From contig JAJPHZ010000001.1 in the NCBI GenBank assembly GCA_021325025.1, positions 1-64,000 on the forward strand: a stretch of DNA of 64,000 bases, written 5' to 3'. Below the pieces are notes generated by a model that ran no database searches, had not been told where the DNA came from, and saw only the letters and a program-made list of their open reading frames with translations. The position numbers were made by a program, and so were the translations under genes. Source of the stretch: Pseudomonadota bacterium (GTDB taxonomy: Bacteria > Desulfobacterota > Binatia > Binatales > Binataceae). Shown piece by piece: positions 34,828 through 43,832 of this stretch; within the stretch, counting starts at the first letter, position 1; every line of letters starts with the position of its first letter.

Positions 34828-35141
34828 AGTTTCATTCTACCATTATTGACGCCGCTCAAGTTCGCGCACGCACGCGCCGTTGTTTTCCCGTGGAGTTCAT
34901 CATTTCCGGTTCCCACCGATTCCGAACAAAGTGAGGAACCCCGCCGACGCGCGTTCACCAAAACACTGACGATGCGGGGAGCGGCGCTCAGGCCTGCGAG
35001 TTGAACCAAGCCGCCCTCGAAAACAACTCATTCTCTTCCTGTACGGATGGCAGCGGTTGATCTAAGCTACCGACCCCGTCAGGGCGGCTGTCGCATTTTC
35101 AATCGGCCCCGCCGCTTGGCTTTGCAAATGGAGCAGAGACC
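34828..35141. other. Intergenic region between divergent genes
   Basis: This 314-base region separates the minus-strand radical SAM gene from the plus-strand amidohydrolase gene and must carry both promoters. No accepted coding frame and no clear motif were found beyond the GGAGCAGAG ribosome-binding site at its right end. Confidence 0.4.
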
Positions 35142-35954
35142 ATGGAAGTTATCGATTCACAAGTCCATGCCAATCAGCGGGGAATCGACCAGTCGATCGC
35201 GATCATGAACGCGGTGGGAGTCGACGCCGCCGTGATCGACGTCTGGCCGCCGGCGCGCCGCCAACTGCCCAACGGCGTGTACCGCTTTGACTATGCCTTC
35301 GCCGAAGAAGCGGTGGCGCGCTTCCCGGCCCGTTTCGCCTATATCGCGCGCTTTGATCCCAACGACCCGCAAGTCGACGAGCTGGTGGGGGAACTACGCC
35401 AGGCGCCGGGCCGGCTGTGTATCCGGATCGCGTCGGGCTTCGACATCAAGGTGCTGCGCGAGGGCCGGGGAGGACATCAGGCGATTCTCCAGGCCGCCGC
35501 ACGCCACGGCGTGCCCGTGATGATCTATCCGGGCGGAGAACACGCGCCGGTGCTGGAGTATGTGCGCCGGTTCGACAGCGTTGCATTCATCATCGATCAC
35601 TGCGGGATGGGAGTGGAGCGCGCCAAATTACCCGAGCAGCTCGAATCAACCATCGACCAGCTCATCGCCTATGCGAAATATCCCAACGTGGCGGTCAAAT
35701 GGGGCCATGCGCCGCGCCTGTCGCGCCAGCCCTTTCCCTACCCCGACTTGATCGGCCAGTTGTTGCGCGTCATCGACGCCTTCGACGTCAAGCGCCTGAT
35801 GTGGGCCAGCGATTACACCGTCACCACCGACCACCATACCTACGCCGAATCGCTATTTTGCCTGCGCTGCACCGAGCGCCTGTCGCAAAGCGACAAGGAA
35901 TGGCTGCTGGGCAAGACCGCCCGCGAAATCCTGCGCTGGCCAAAAACTGCTTAA
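35142..35954 (+). CDS. Amidohydrolase-2 family TIM-barrel protein
   Basis: This 270-residue protein begins MEVIDSQVHAN, close to the metal-binding start of amidohydrolase-2 proteins (usually D-x-H-x-H; here D-S-Q-V-H keeps D and the second His). It has VPVMIYPGGEHAPVLEYVRRF, FIIDHCGMG and the late RLMWASDYTVTTDHHTY, which carries the catalytic aspartate. Relatives hydrolyse or decarboxylate small cyclic acids. The change of the first His to Ser-Gln in the N-terminal motif may affect metal binding. GGAGCAGAG precedes the ATG. It is alone between divergent and convergent neighbours. Confidence 0.8.
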   Translation: MEVIDSQVHANQRGIDQSIAIMNAVGVDAAVIDVWPPARRQLPNGVYRFDYAFAEEAVARFPARFAYIARFDPNDPQVDELVGELRQAPGRLCIRIASGFDIKVLREGRGGHQAILQAAARHGVPVMIYPGGEHAPVLEYVRRFDSVAFIIDHCGMGVERAKLPEQLESTIDQLIAYAKYPNVAVKWGHAPRLSRQPFPYPDLIGQLLRVIDAFDVKRLMWASDYTVTTDHHTYAESLFCLRCTERLSQSDKEWLLGKTAREILRWPKTA

Positions 35955-35963
35955 GGTCGAGGC

Positions 35964-36386
35964 CTACCTTCCCAGGGCGTGCCTGATGGTGTTGAGAACG
36001 AACAGAAAGTCGCGCGGGCTGCGCACCTCGCCCATCATCGCCAGCTCGGAGAGAAGCTCCATCTCGGGTTCGGTGATGTTGTAAAGCTTGTGCAAGCGGG
36101 TGTCTGTGGAAAACACTTCCCAAGCCGAACGTCCAGGCGCCTCGGTCTGTTGGGCAATTAAATCCTTGGTCGTGGGATTGGCCAGGAGAAACAACTCCCC
36201 GGCATCCAATCCCAGCACCCGGGCCAACTTAAGGACGATTTTTTCCGAAGGGTGACGCTTGTCCGCCTCAAGATGGCCAACATACGGGATCGACGTACCG
36301 ATCCGACGCGCGATACTCTCCTGAGTCAGGCCGAGCTGGCGGCGTCGCTCCCGGATAAGGCTACCGAACCTTTGAGATCCCGTCAC
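35964..36386 (-). CDS. XRE-family transcriptional regulator
   Basis: The 140-residue protein has an N-terminal XRE helix-turn-helix (FGSLIRERRRQLGLTQESIARRIGTSIPYVGHLEADKRHPSEKIVLKLARVLGLDAGELF, residues 7-65) and a C-terminal helical part of unknown ligand. The start is a GTG preceded by CGGGGGAAACCGAG. A perfect 14-base palindrome (AAAACCGCGGTTTT) lies about 43 bases upstream, in the position expected for an autoregulatory operator. It is convergent with the amidohydrolase gene. Confidence 0.82.
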   Translation of the reverse strand: MTGSQRFGSLIRERRRQLGLTQESIARRIGTSIPYVGHLEADKRHPSEKIVLKLARVLGLDAGELFLLANPTTKDLIAQQTEAPGRSAWEVFSTDTRLHKLYNITEPEMELLSELAMMGEVRSPRDFLFVLNTIRHALGR

Positions 36387-36428
36387 CTCGGTTTCCCCCG
36401 ATCAGAAGCTTTAAGCTTATGATTAGAC

Positions 36429-36442
36429 AAAACCGCGGTTTT
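36429..36442. promoter_or_regulatory. Perfect 14-base palindrome, candidate XRE operator
   Basis: AAAACCGCGGTTTT is exactly self-complementary. It sits in an A/T-rich patch in otherwise high-GC sequence, 43 bases upstream of the XRE gene start. A doubled AAGCTT (36406-36411 and 36413-36418) lies between it and the gene. Autoregulation is the simplest reading. Confidence 0.5.
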
Positions 36443-36585
36443 ATACAATCACTCGCTGTGTTTAAGAGTCCATAACTGAGGGTTGGCGTAGCTTGCCGTC
36501 CTTGAGATACCCTGGCTGGCAGTTCCGGTCCCGAACATACAGCGGCTGGCGCAAGCAAGCAATGAGTGCCTCCAGCCCCCATCAC

Positions 36586-36870
36586 CTACCCATACGTCAT
36601 GAATTTTTCAGCCCTAGCCCGTACGCTTAGGACAGGGCACGGCGATTCCCGCACCACGCGCTCCGCAACGCTAGCCAGGACAAGCCGGCCCAAGCCCTTG
36701 CGGCCTTGGGTTGCAATCACCACCGAATGCACCCCAAGCTTTTCCATCGCCGCCAGAATGACGCTGGCCGTGTCGCGCCGATCCCTGATGTAAACTTCGT
36801 ACCGGATCTTGCCTGCCAGTGCTCGCGCGCGATTTTGTTCAGCACGTCTGAACCCCGCCGGAACAGGCAC
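36586..36870 (-). pseudogene. Universal stress protein, C-terminal remnant
   Basis: The 94-residue frame carries only the later part of a universal stress protein: RRDTASVILAAMEKLGVHSVVIATQGRKGLGRLVLASVAERVVRESPCPVLSVR, the strand-helix plus the G-x2-G nucleotide-loop region. The N-terminal strand and helix (about 50-60 residues, including the usual start ILVPTDFS-type strand) are missing, and the upstream sequence to 36985 holds nothing like it in any frame that I could see. It is probably a decayed gene, though a short functional product cannot be excluded. Confidence 0.65.
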
Positions 36871-36985
36871 GCGCGGTACAAGTCTAGCGCCGACTCATGC
36901 TAAGCTTGGGGGGTGAGATCCGTGTGCGCGCAAAGCCGCTTCAGGCACTCCGCTCTCCTGCCGTCGTAATTACGAATGGAATGTG

Positions 36986-39900
36986 ATGAAGAAACGAAGT
37001 AAAAACACTTCGTTACGACGGATAATCAAAAACGCCGTGAGCGAAGCCCGCGGCGGCTCAGCCTCGACCGCGAGCACCACGCCTAGGCGTAGAGCGGACG
37101 ACAGGTCGTCCGCCTCTGCGCAGGCTGCTCGCGTTAAGCCCGCGCTCCCCACTCCCTCACACAGGCTCACCGGGGTCGATGCCGGCGGGGCTGCGGAGGA
37201 GTTGAAATCAGCTTCTCCCCTGATTGTAGGGATTGGGGCCTCGGCCGGAGGTCTGGAAGCCTTCACCCAGCTGCTGCAGGCGTTGCCCGCCGATACCGGC
37301 ATGGCCTTTGTCCTGGTGCAGCACCTGGAGCCCAAGCACGAGAGCATCCTTACCAAGCTGCTGGCGAAGGCGACCAGGATGCCCGTCCAGGAGGTCCGCG
37401 AGGGGATGAGCGTGGAGGCCAACCACGTGTACGTAATCCCGGCCAACGCCGACCTCAGTCTGATGGACGGCTTACTTCATGTCGCAAGACGCCGGGCGCC
37501 TGCCGGGCACCATCTGCCCATCGACTATTTCTTTCGCTCCCTGGCGCAAACGCGCGGCTCGCGGGCCATTGGTGTAATCCTGTCCGGCACCGCCTCGGAC
37601 GGGACCGCCGGGCTTAAGGCTATCAAAGTGGAGGGCGGTATCACTTTGGCGCAGCAGCCGGAGTCGGCCAAATTCGACGGTATGCCGCGCAGCGCGATTG
37701 CTGCCGGATGCGTGGATTTGGTCCTGCCCCCGCAGCGCATCGCTACGGAACTGGCACGCATCGCCCATCACCCGTTCGTGATGGGAATGCCGCTGGAGGC
37801 GGCTCCGGTTGTTCCGGCCAAGGAGGAGGATTGGACGCGGTTATTTCGCCTGCTGCGCACCGGTTGCGGGGTAGATTTTACTTTTTACAAGAAGTCCACG
37901 ATCAAACGGCGTCTGGCCCGGCGCATGGCAGTGCACAAGATCGATGACATGGGCGCATATCTGAAGTTCATGGAGGGTAACCAGGCCGAGATCGACGCCC
38001 TGTTCCGGGAGATCCTGATCAACGTCACGAGCTTTTTCCGTGAACCCGAAGTTTTCAAAACGCTGCGGACCAAGGTGCTCCCGCAGATAGTGGCCGGCAA
38101 GCGCGCCCGCGACCCGGTCCGCATCTGGGTACCCGGCTGCTCCAGCGGCGAGGAGGCTTATTCGATCGCGATTTGCGCTCTGGAGTGCCTGGGCGAGCGG
38201 GCAGCGGACACCCCAATCCAGATCTTCGCCACCGATGTCGACGAGACGGCGATCGAGAAGGCACGAACCGGCCGCTACCCGGAGGACGAACTGCGCGAAG
38301 TATCGCCGCAGCGCCTGCGCCGCTTCTTCTCGCGCGTAAATGGCCATTATGAGGTGGTCCCCTCGCTGCGCGAGTTGTGCGTGTTCGCCCGCCATGATGT
38401 GACCAAGGATCCCCCGTTCTCCAAGCTCGATCTCATCAGTTGCCGAAACGTTCTGATCTACTTCGAGGCGCCGCTGCAAAAGAAGGTGCTGGCTTCCTTT
38501 CATTACGCGCTCAAAGACAAAGGCGTCCTGCTGCTGGGAAAATCGGAAAGTCTCGGCGCCTTCACAGACCTGTTCTCCATCACCGACTGGACCAACAAAT
38601 TCTTCGCCAAGAATACCGCCGCCAGACTGCCGGTCGAAGTGGTTCAGAGCAGCTATGACGCCCTGGCACCGCGCGGCAAGCCGGCGCGCGAAGCTGTGGT
38701 AAGCCTTGATCTGGAGAAGGAGGCAGACCGCATCGTATGGGAGCGCTACGCGCACGCCGGGGTGGTGGTTAACAGCAACCTCCAGATCCTGCACTTCCGC
38801 GGCGATACCAGCCCCTACCTCAGGCCGGCTCCCGGCAGGGCCAGCTTCGATCTGCTGGGAATGGTGCGCGAAGAGTTGGTGATGGAATTGCGAGCCGCGA
38901 TCCAAAAGGCGCGCAAGAGCAGCGCCAGCGTGCGCCGACAGGGAATTGCCATAAGGCATGAGCGCGGGACAACCGAGGTCAACCTTGAGGTTCGCCCCAT
39001 GCCCGTCCCTGGCGGCGGCCACGAGCGATGTTTCCTGATTCTTTTCGAGCAACCTGAATTGGCCGTCCGGCCGCCGTCCGGGCCGGCCACTGAAAAAGGC
39101 CCGGCCCAACGCAGCCGCGCTGCGGAGGTGCGCAGGTTGCAGAACGAACTGGCCCGGACGCGGGAGTACGTTCAAGCCGTCATTCGCGAGCAGGAATCCA
39201 CCAACGAGGAGTTGAAGACCGCCAACGAAGAGGCGCTATCCAGCATGGAGGAGCTGCAAAGCACCAATGAGGAGCTGGAAACCGCCAAAGAAGAACTGCA
39301 GTCGAGCAACGAGGAACTCGTCACGCTCAACGAACAGTTGCAAAACCGCAACGCCGAGTTGAGCCGCCTTTCCGATGAGTTGAGCAACGTGCTCAGCACC
39401 ATCGACATCCCCATCCTGATTCTCGACAGCGGCCGCCGCATCCGCCGCTTTACGCCCCCCGCGCAAAATCTGCTCGGCCTGCTCCCCGGCGACATTGGCC
39501 GCCCGATCGATAACCTGCAGCTCGGGGTCAACGTCCCGGATCTCAAAAAGCTGACGGCGGCGGTGATGCAAGGGGCTGCCGAGTGGGCGCACGAGGTGCA
39601 AAGCACGGATGGCTGCTGGTACTCGCTGCGGGTGCGTCCCTTCCGAACCCGCGAAGAGAAAATCGAAGGCGTGCTGCTGGCGTTCGTGGATATCAATGAA
39701 CTCAAGCGAAGCCAGCAGGCGCTGCAAAAGGAGCGCAATCTGGTTGCATCGACCCTCGACGCGGCCAGGGACCTGTTGGTTCTCATCCTCGACACCGAAG
39801 GCCGCATCGTCCAGTTTAACCGCGCATGCCAGGAGTTGACGGGCTATTCAGCCACCGAGGCGAAGGGACGCCTGGTGTGGGACTTCCTGCTGGTTCCCGA

Positions 39901-41158
39901 GGAGGTTGAAGCGGTCAGAGGCGTGTTCAAGGAGGTCGCCTCCGGAACGCCGAACCAGTTCGAAAACTACTGGTTGACCAAGGCGGGCGCCCGGCGCCTG
40001 ATTGCCTGGAAAAATAGTGTCGTGCTGGGCGAAGACGGGCTGGTGGAGTTTGTGATTGCAACCGGTATCGATCAAACCGAACGGGCCGAAGCACAGCAGC
40101 GCGCGCAGGAAAGCGAGGCCACCCTCCACGCATTGATGGAAACGGCTGCGCAGGCGATTGTAGCGGCCAATCGCGAAGGGCGGATCACATTGGCCAACGT
40201 GACGACGGAGAAGATGTTCGGTTACGAGCGCCGGGAATTGCTCGGCCAGCCAATCGAGATTTTGATTCCTCAACGCCTGCGGGAGCGCCACGTCGCGCAT
40301 CGCGCCCGGTGGTTTGCCGAACCCCGCAACCGGCCCATGGGCGTGGGGCTGGAACTGATGGCGGTGCGCCGCGACGGCAGCGAGTTTCCGGTCGAGATCA
40401 GCCTCAGCTATCTGCACGACCGCGATGGATTGCTTGGGGTGGCCTTCATTTCGGATATCACCGAGCGGCGCAAAAATCAGCAAACTCTGCTTGACTACCA
40501 AAAGCAGCTGCAGCGGCTTACTGCCAACCTGATCTCCACCCAGGAGACCGAGAACCGGGATCTGGCGCGCGAGATGCACGACGCCTTCAGCCAGGAGCTG
40601 GCCGCCCTGCGGATGGAGGTCTTTAACTTGTTGCAATCCACCGACACGGGCAGCCCGCTGGCTGAGAGCCTGGAGATGTTGGGCAAAAAGATCGGAAAGC
40701 TGGCCGACGATATCCATCGCACCTCGCGCCAGCTTCATCCCGCAATCCTGGAGGAACTGGGCCTGGAGGCAGCCTTGCGCGAGGAGTGCGAGAGATTCTC
40801 GCAGCAGCTCGGCATCCCGGTGGAATTCACCCCCGCAGAAGTGCCGGCCGCGCTCCCCGAAGAGGTCGCGCTGTGTCTGTACCGGGTCGCACAGGAGAGT
40901 CTCCACAACATCCGCAAGCATGTCGGCGCAACCAAGGTACGCGTGCGGGTGGCGGGCAGTCCGGACGGGATTTCGCTCCAGGTCGCGGATTCCGGTGACG
41001 GTTTCGACGTCGAGGAGGCGCGCAAGAGCGGCGGTTTGGGACTAATCAGCATGGAAGAGCGGGTGCGGTTGGTCAACGGCAAATTTTTCATCCGCTCGCA
41101 AAAGGGTATCGGGACGCTGGTGGAAGTGTTTGTGCCGCTTGGCGAGAAGGCAGAATGA
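36986..41158 (+). CDS. CheB-CheR-PAS-histidine kinase hybrid
   Basis: This 1390-residue protein has, after a basic low-complexity head, a CheB methylesterase domain (about 75-265; Ser in GIGASAGG, His in VQHLEPKHES, Asp in GTASDGTAG), a CheR methyltransferase domain (about 285-540; VPGCSSGEEAYSIA, NVLIYFE), a long coiled coil of NEEL repeats (about 730-800), three PAS domains, and a NarL-type kinase (HisKA_3 with H1198 in AREMHDAFSQEL, then an ATPase domain ending GLGLISMEERV). No chemoreceptor, CheA or flagellar gene is near, so it is likely a signalling kinase. ATG 36986 follows GTG 36983. Its stop overlaps the next start. Confidence 0.9.
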   Translation: MKKRSKNTSLRRIIKNAVSEARGGSASTASTTPRRRADDRSSASAQAARVKPALPTPSHRLTGVDAGGAAEELKSASPLIVGIGASAGGLEAFTQLLQALPADTGMAFVLVQHLEPKHESILTKLLAKATRMPVQEVREGMSVEANHVYVIPANADLSLMDGLLHVARRRAPAGHHLPIDYFFRSLAQTRGSRAIGVILSGTASDGTAGLKAIKVEGGITLAQQPESAKFDGMPRSAIAAGCVDLVLPPQRIATELARIAHHPFVMGMPLEAAPVVPAKEEDWTRLFRLLRTGCGVDFTFYKKSTIKRRLARRMAVHKIDDMGAYLKFMEGNQAEIDALFREILINVTSFFREPEVFKTLRTKVLPQIVAGKRARDPVRIWVPGCSSGEEAYSIAICALECLGERAADTPIQIFATDVDETAIEKARTGRYPEDELREVSPQRLRRFFSRVNGHYEVVPSLRELCVFARHDVTKDPPFSKLDLISCRNVLIYFEAPLQKKVLASFHYALKDKGVLLLGKSESLGAFTDLFSITDWTNKFFAKNTAARLPVEVVQSSYDALAPRGKPAREAVVSLDLEKEADRIVWERYAHAGVVVNSNLQILHFRGDTSPYLRPAPGRASFDLLGMVREELVMELRAAIQKARKSSASVRRQGIAIRHERGTTEVNLEVRPMPVPGGGHERCFLILFEQPELAVRPPSGPATEKGPAQRSRAAEVRRLQNELARTREYVQAVIREQESTNEELKTANEEALSSMEELQSTNEELETAKEELQSSNEELVTLNEQLQNRNAELSRLSDELSNVLSTIDIPILILDSGRRIRRFTPPAQNLLGLLPGDIGRPIDNLQLGVNVPDLKKLTAAVMQGAAEWAHEVQSTDGCWYSLRVRPFRTREEKIEGVLLAFVDINELKRSQQALQKERNLVASTLDAARDLLVLILDTEGRIVQFNRACQELTGYSATEAKGRLVWDFLLVPEEVEAVRGVFKEVASGTPNQFENYWLTKAGARRLIAWKNSVVLGEDGLVEFVIATGIDQTERAEAQQRAQESEATLHALMETAAQAIVAANREGRITLANVTTEKMFGYERRELLGQPIEILIPQRLRERHVAHRARWFAEPRNRPMGVGLELMAVRRDGSEFPVEISLSYLHDRDGLLGVAFISDITERRKNQQTLLDYQKQLQRLTANLISTQETENRDLAREMHDAFSQELAALRMEVFNLLQSTDTGSPLAESLEMLGKKIGKLADDIHRTSRQLHPAILEELGLEAALREECERFSQQLGIPVEFTPAEVPAALPEEVALCLYRVAQESLHNIRKHVGATKVRVRVAGSPDGISLQVADSGDGFDVEEARKSGGLGLISMEERVRLVNGKFFIRSQKGIGTLVEVFVPLGEKAE

Positions 41159-41784
41159 AACGCATCTCAATCCTGCTGGCCGACGATCATGCCGTGGTCA
41201 TCGAAGGGCTGCGCCGCATCCTGGACCAGCGGGGATTTCGGATTGTCGGCGCGGTCACCGACGGCCGCGCCCTGATGCAGGCTGCCGCCGAGCTGCAACC
41301 CGATGTGATCATCACCGACGTGGCGATGCCGTTGCTCAACGGCATTGAAGCCGTACGGCAAATCCGTCAACAAAACCCGGCGTCGAAAGTCCTGTTTTTT
41401 ACGATGCATCCGGAGGTGATCTACGCGCGCCAGGCGCTGGCGGCCGGAGCCTGCGGATATGTGTTGAAGAGCTCGGCGGGTGAAGAATTGATCGTCGCTA
41501 TCAATGAAGCGCTCAATGGCCGCGTCCATGTCGACGAATCGATCGCACGGGCGCTCCAGGCTCAACCGCTGAGTTCCGCCAACCCCATTGAGGGACTGAC
41601 GCGCCGCCAGCGCGAGGTGCTGCAATTGCTGGCCGAAGGACGCCAGGCCAAGGAGATCGCGGCAACGCTCAACGTCTCACCCAAGACTGTGGAATTCCAC
41701 AAATACCGTATTATGGACATGCTCGGAGTGCATACGGTCGCCGAGCTGGCCCGTTACGCAGCCAAGCACGGCCTCGTTGAGTAA
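41155..41784 (+). CDS. NarL/FixJ-family response regulator
   Basis: The 209-residue protein has an N-terminal receiver domain with D10-D11, phospho-acceptor D55 in VIITDVAMPLLNG and K in CGYVLKSSAG, and a C-terminal LuxR-type HTH (about 145-205: LTRRQREVLQLLAEGRQAKEIAATLNVSPKTVEFHKYRIMDMLGVHTVAEL). Its ATG overlaps the stop of the hybrid kinase by four bases (ATGA), so the two are translationally coupled and are the partners of a two-component system. It would activate or repress transcription after phosphorylation; targets unknown. Confidence 0.93.
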   Translation: MKRISILLADDHAVVIEGLRRILDQRGFRIVGAVTDGRALMQAAAELQPDVIITDVAMPLLNGIEAVRQIRQQNPASKVLFFTMHPEVIYARQALAAGACGYVLKSSAGEELIVAINEALNGRVHVDESIARALQAQPLSSANPIEGLTRRQREVLQLLAEGRQAKEIAATLNVSPKTVEFHKYRIMDMLGVHTVAELARYAAKHGLVE

Positions 41785-41963
41785 CATCCTCGCCCGCTTC
41801 GCCCACGGACGGCACACACAGCGACTTGATGACTTGCCCCGCAATTGGCAGCCACGGCCAACACGCGGATCCGCCGACGAGGACCATCCGTTGCGGCTGC
41901 CCCGGCGCACGATGAGGATGGCAAGGCATGCTCCCTGACAACGCTAGTACCGGTGCGCACGCA

Positions 41964-41980
41964 ATTCCCGCACTGGGAAT
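41964..41980. promoter_or_regulatory. Dyad ATTCCC-N5-GGGAAT
   Basis: A perfect six-base inverted repeat with a five-base spacer lies 83 bases upstream of the next gene and after the NarL-type regulator gene. NarL/LuxR-type regulators often bind such short dyads, so it is a candidate site for the regulator encoded just upstream. The evidence is position and symmetry only. Confidence 0.3.
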
Positions 41981-42062
41981 CTTCCTAGTAGCCATGCAGG
42001 ACCCGCATAGCTAAATTCCCTCTGTCCGAAAAGGTTTCCGATTATTCAAAGAGGCTGACGGC

Positions 42063-43529
42063 GTGGCTGCCCACATTTCGACACCGCCGCAACTTCATCT
42101 GCTCCACGATCAGGAGATGGAGCAGTTGCAGCCGCTGCTGAAAACCATCGTGCGGCTGCGGGGTGAAGTGGTGCGTCAATGGTATCGGCTTTACCTGGCT
42201 CACCTTGGCGATTCACGCAGCCTGTCGGAAGCCGAATTTGTGCGCATCTTCGAGCCCGCGCTGGAGCAAGCCAAGTCCGCTCTAATCAATCGGGACCGGG
42301 AGGAGTACGCGCGCCGAATAATCAGCCTGGGCAGGTCGCTTGCAGAAAAGCATCGCCTGCCGCTGGAGGAAGCCATCATCGCGTTTCAAATGTTTGAACA
42401 GAGCGCTCACTTCGTGGCGCAAGGCGAAACGCCGTGGTGCAAGGCAAATTTTCACTCCGCATTTGCAAAGCTGAGCTGCCTGCGAACCAGGCTGCTGGTC
42501 ACTGGCTATTTGACTTCCGACACTGCCACGACCAGCGCGCAGCTTGCGGCGGTTGACCGTGCGGCTGCGCTGCTTGCCGCTGCCACGACGCGTTTTTGCG
42601 GCCTAATCGGCGCCAGTGAGGCGATGCGCCGGCTCTATCGCAATATCGAGGAGCAGGCGACTGCGGCCAACCCGTTCATCGTGGGCGAGCGCGGCACGGG
42701 CCGGGAGTCGGTTGCACGGGCGCTGCACCAGCGCAGTGCGCGGGCGGCCCGACCCTTCCTCGCGATAAATTGCGCGGCGGTTGCTCCCCAACTGATCGAA
42801 GACGAACTCTTCGGCTACCCGCCCACCCCGGACCATGGAGGATGTCTGGGTTTGTTGCGCTGCGCTGATGGCGGCACCCTGTTCATCGACCAAATCGAGA
42901 AAGTCCCTGCCACCACACAGAAAAAACTGGCGCGCGCGCTGGCCGAGCGCGTGATTCCTGCAAATATCGCCGAGGCCGGCACTGCGATAGACGTTCGGTT
43001 AATCGCGGCCAGCAGCCTCCAGCCGCACATCGCGGCGGCGGATGGAAATCTCCAGGTGGAGTTGCTTCACACGCTGCACGCGCCTGCTCTTGTTGTTCCT
43101 CCACTGCGTCAGTGCCGCGAGGACATTCCGCTGCTGACCGAACACTTCATTGCGGTCTTCAACCACCGGCTCCACCGCAGAATAGCGGGAGTCGAGCGAG
43201 ATGCAATGGAGGCCATGTCGGACTATCCGTGGCCGGGTAATGTGCAGGAACTGCGCAATGCCATCGAATACGCCTTCGACTCGGGCGCGCATCCGGTGAT
43301 CGGGTTGGAGGACTTGCCCAACGCGATTGGGGGGGCGCCGCGCGGCGAAAACAATTCGCGCCGCGCGGCGGCGTATGGGAGTTCTGTGACCAGTTTCGCC
43401 CAAGCCGAGCGTGAGCTGATTGCGCGGGCGCTGGAGAGCACCGGTGGAAACAAAGTGCGCGCGGCTAACCTGCTGCAAATTTCGCGCAAGAAACTTTACG
43501 CCAAGATCGAAAAGTATAGTATCAAATAA
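42063..43529 (+). CDS. Degenerate sigma-54-activator-like AAA+ protein with Fis HTH
   Basis: The 488-residue protein has an all-helical N-terminal sensor-like domain (about 1-165, resembling RsbRD-type bundles), an AAA+ domain (about 185-415) and a Fis HTH at 445-485 (NKVRAANLLQISRKKLYAKIEKY). The overall domain is that of sigma-54 activators, but the working parts are altered: Walker A is GERGTGRES (Lys to Arg), the GAFTGA loop is replaced by GYPPTPDHGGCLG, and Walker B is GGTLFIDQIEKV (Glu to Gln). It is unlikely to hydrolyse ATP or contact sigma-54, so it may work as a plain DNA-binding regulator. The start is a GTG with GAGG upstream. Confidence 0.82.
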   Translation: MAAHISTPPQLHLLHDQEMEQLQPLLKTIVRLRGEVVRQWYRLYLAHLGDSRSLSEAEFVRIFEPALEQAKSALINRDREEYARRIISLGRSLAEKHRLPLEEAIIAFQMFEQSAHFVAQGETPWCKANFHSAFAKLSCLRTRLLVTGYLTSDTATTSAQLAAVDRAAALLAAATTRFCGLIGASEAMRRLYRNIEEQATAANPFIVGERGTGRESVARALHQRSARAARPFLAINCAAVAPQLIEDELFGYPPTPDHGGCLGLLRCADGGTLFIDQIEKVPATTQKKLARALAERVIPANIAEAGTAIDVRLIAASSLQPHIAAADGNLQVELLHTLHAPALVVPPLRQCREDIPLLTEHFIAVFNHRLHRRIAGVERDAMEAMSDYPWPGNVQELRNAIEYAFDSGAHPVIGLEDLPNAIGGAPRGENNSRRAAAYGSSVTSFAQAERELIARALESTGGNKVRAANLLQISRKKLYAKIEKYSIK

Positions 43530-43832
43530 CTGTTCAATTCTTCGTAGTACAACGCTCCGGCGCCGCAAATATGTGGGTCGGATTTCCGCCCACCTTATCG
43601 ACTGCGAGAAGGTGATGAAGGTGCAGGACATCCAACTAAAGCGCGGCATCAGCTCCTGCAATCCAACCGCATGCTGCTCGGGCGGGCAGCCGTTGTCCGG
43701 GCCCCGGCGGTAGAGCAAGCACCCCGCCGTGTTCGATGGCGTCCGCGCATGTCCACGATCGGCAAAAACTTCGGCGCGTCCGCCAATTGGCGGCTGCGCC
43801 CTGCGCGCCAGTGCGCTAAACTTAGGATATCA
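43530..43832. other. Intergenic region
   Basis: The 303 bases between the degenerate activator and the P-loop kinase hold a hairpin candidate near 43571-43591 (GTGGG-TCGG, TTT, CCGCCCAC) that could be a weak terminator. No coding frame was accepted, although the kinase frame itself is open back to 43671. No repeat was recognised. Confidence 0.4.
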
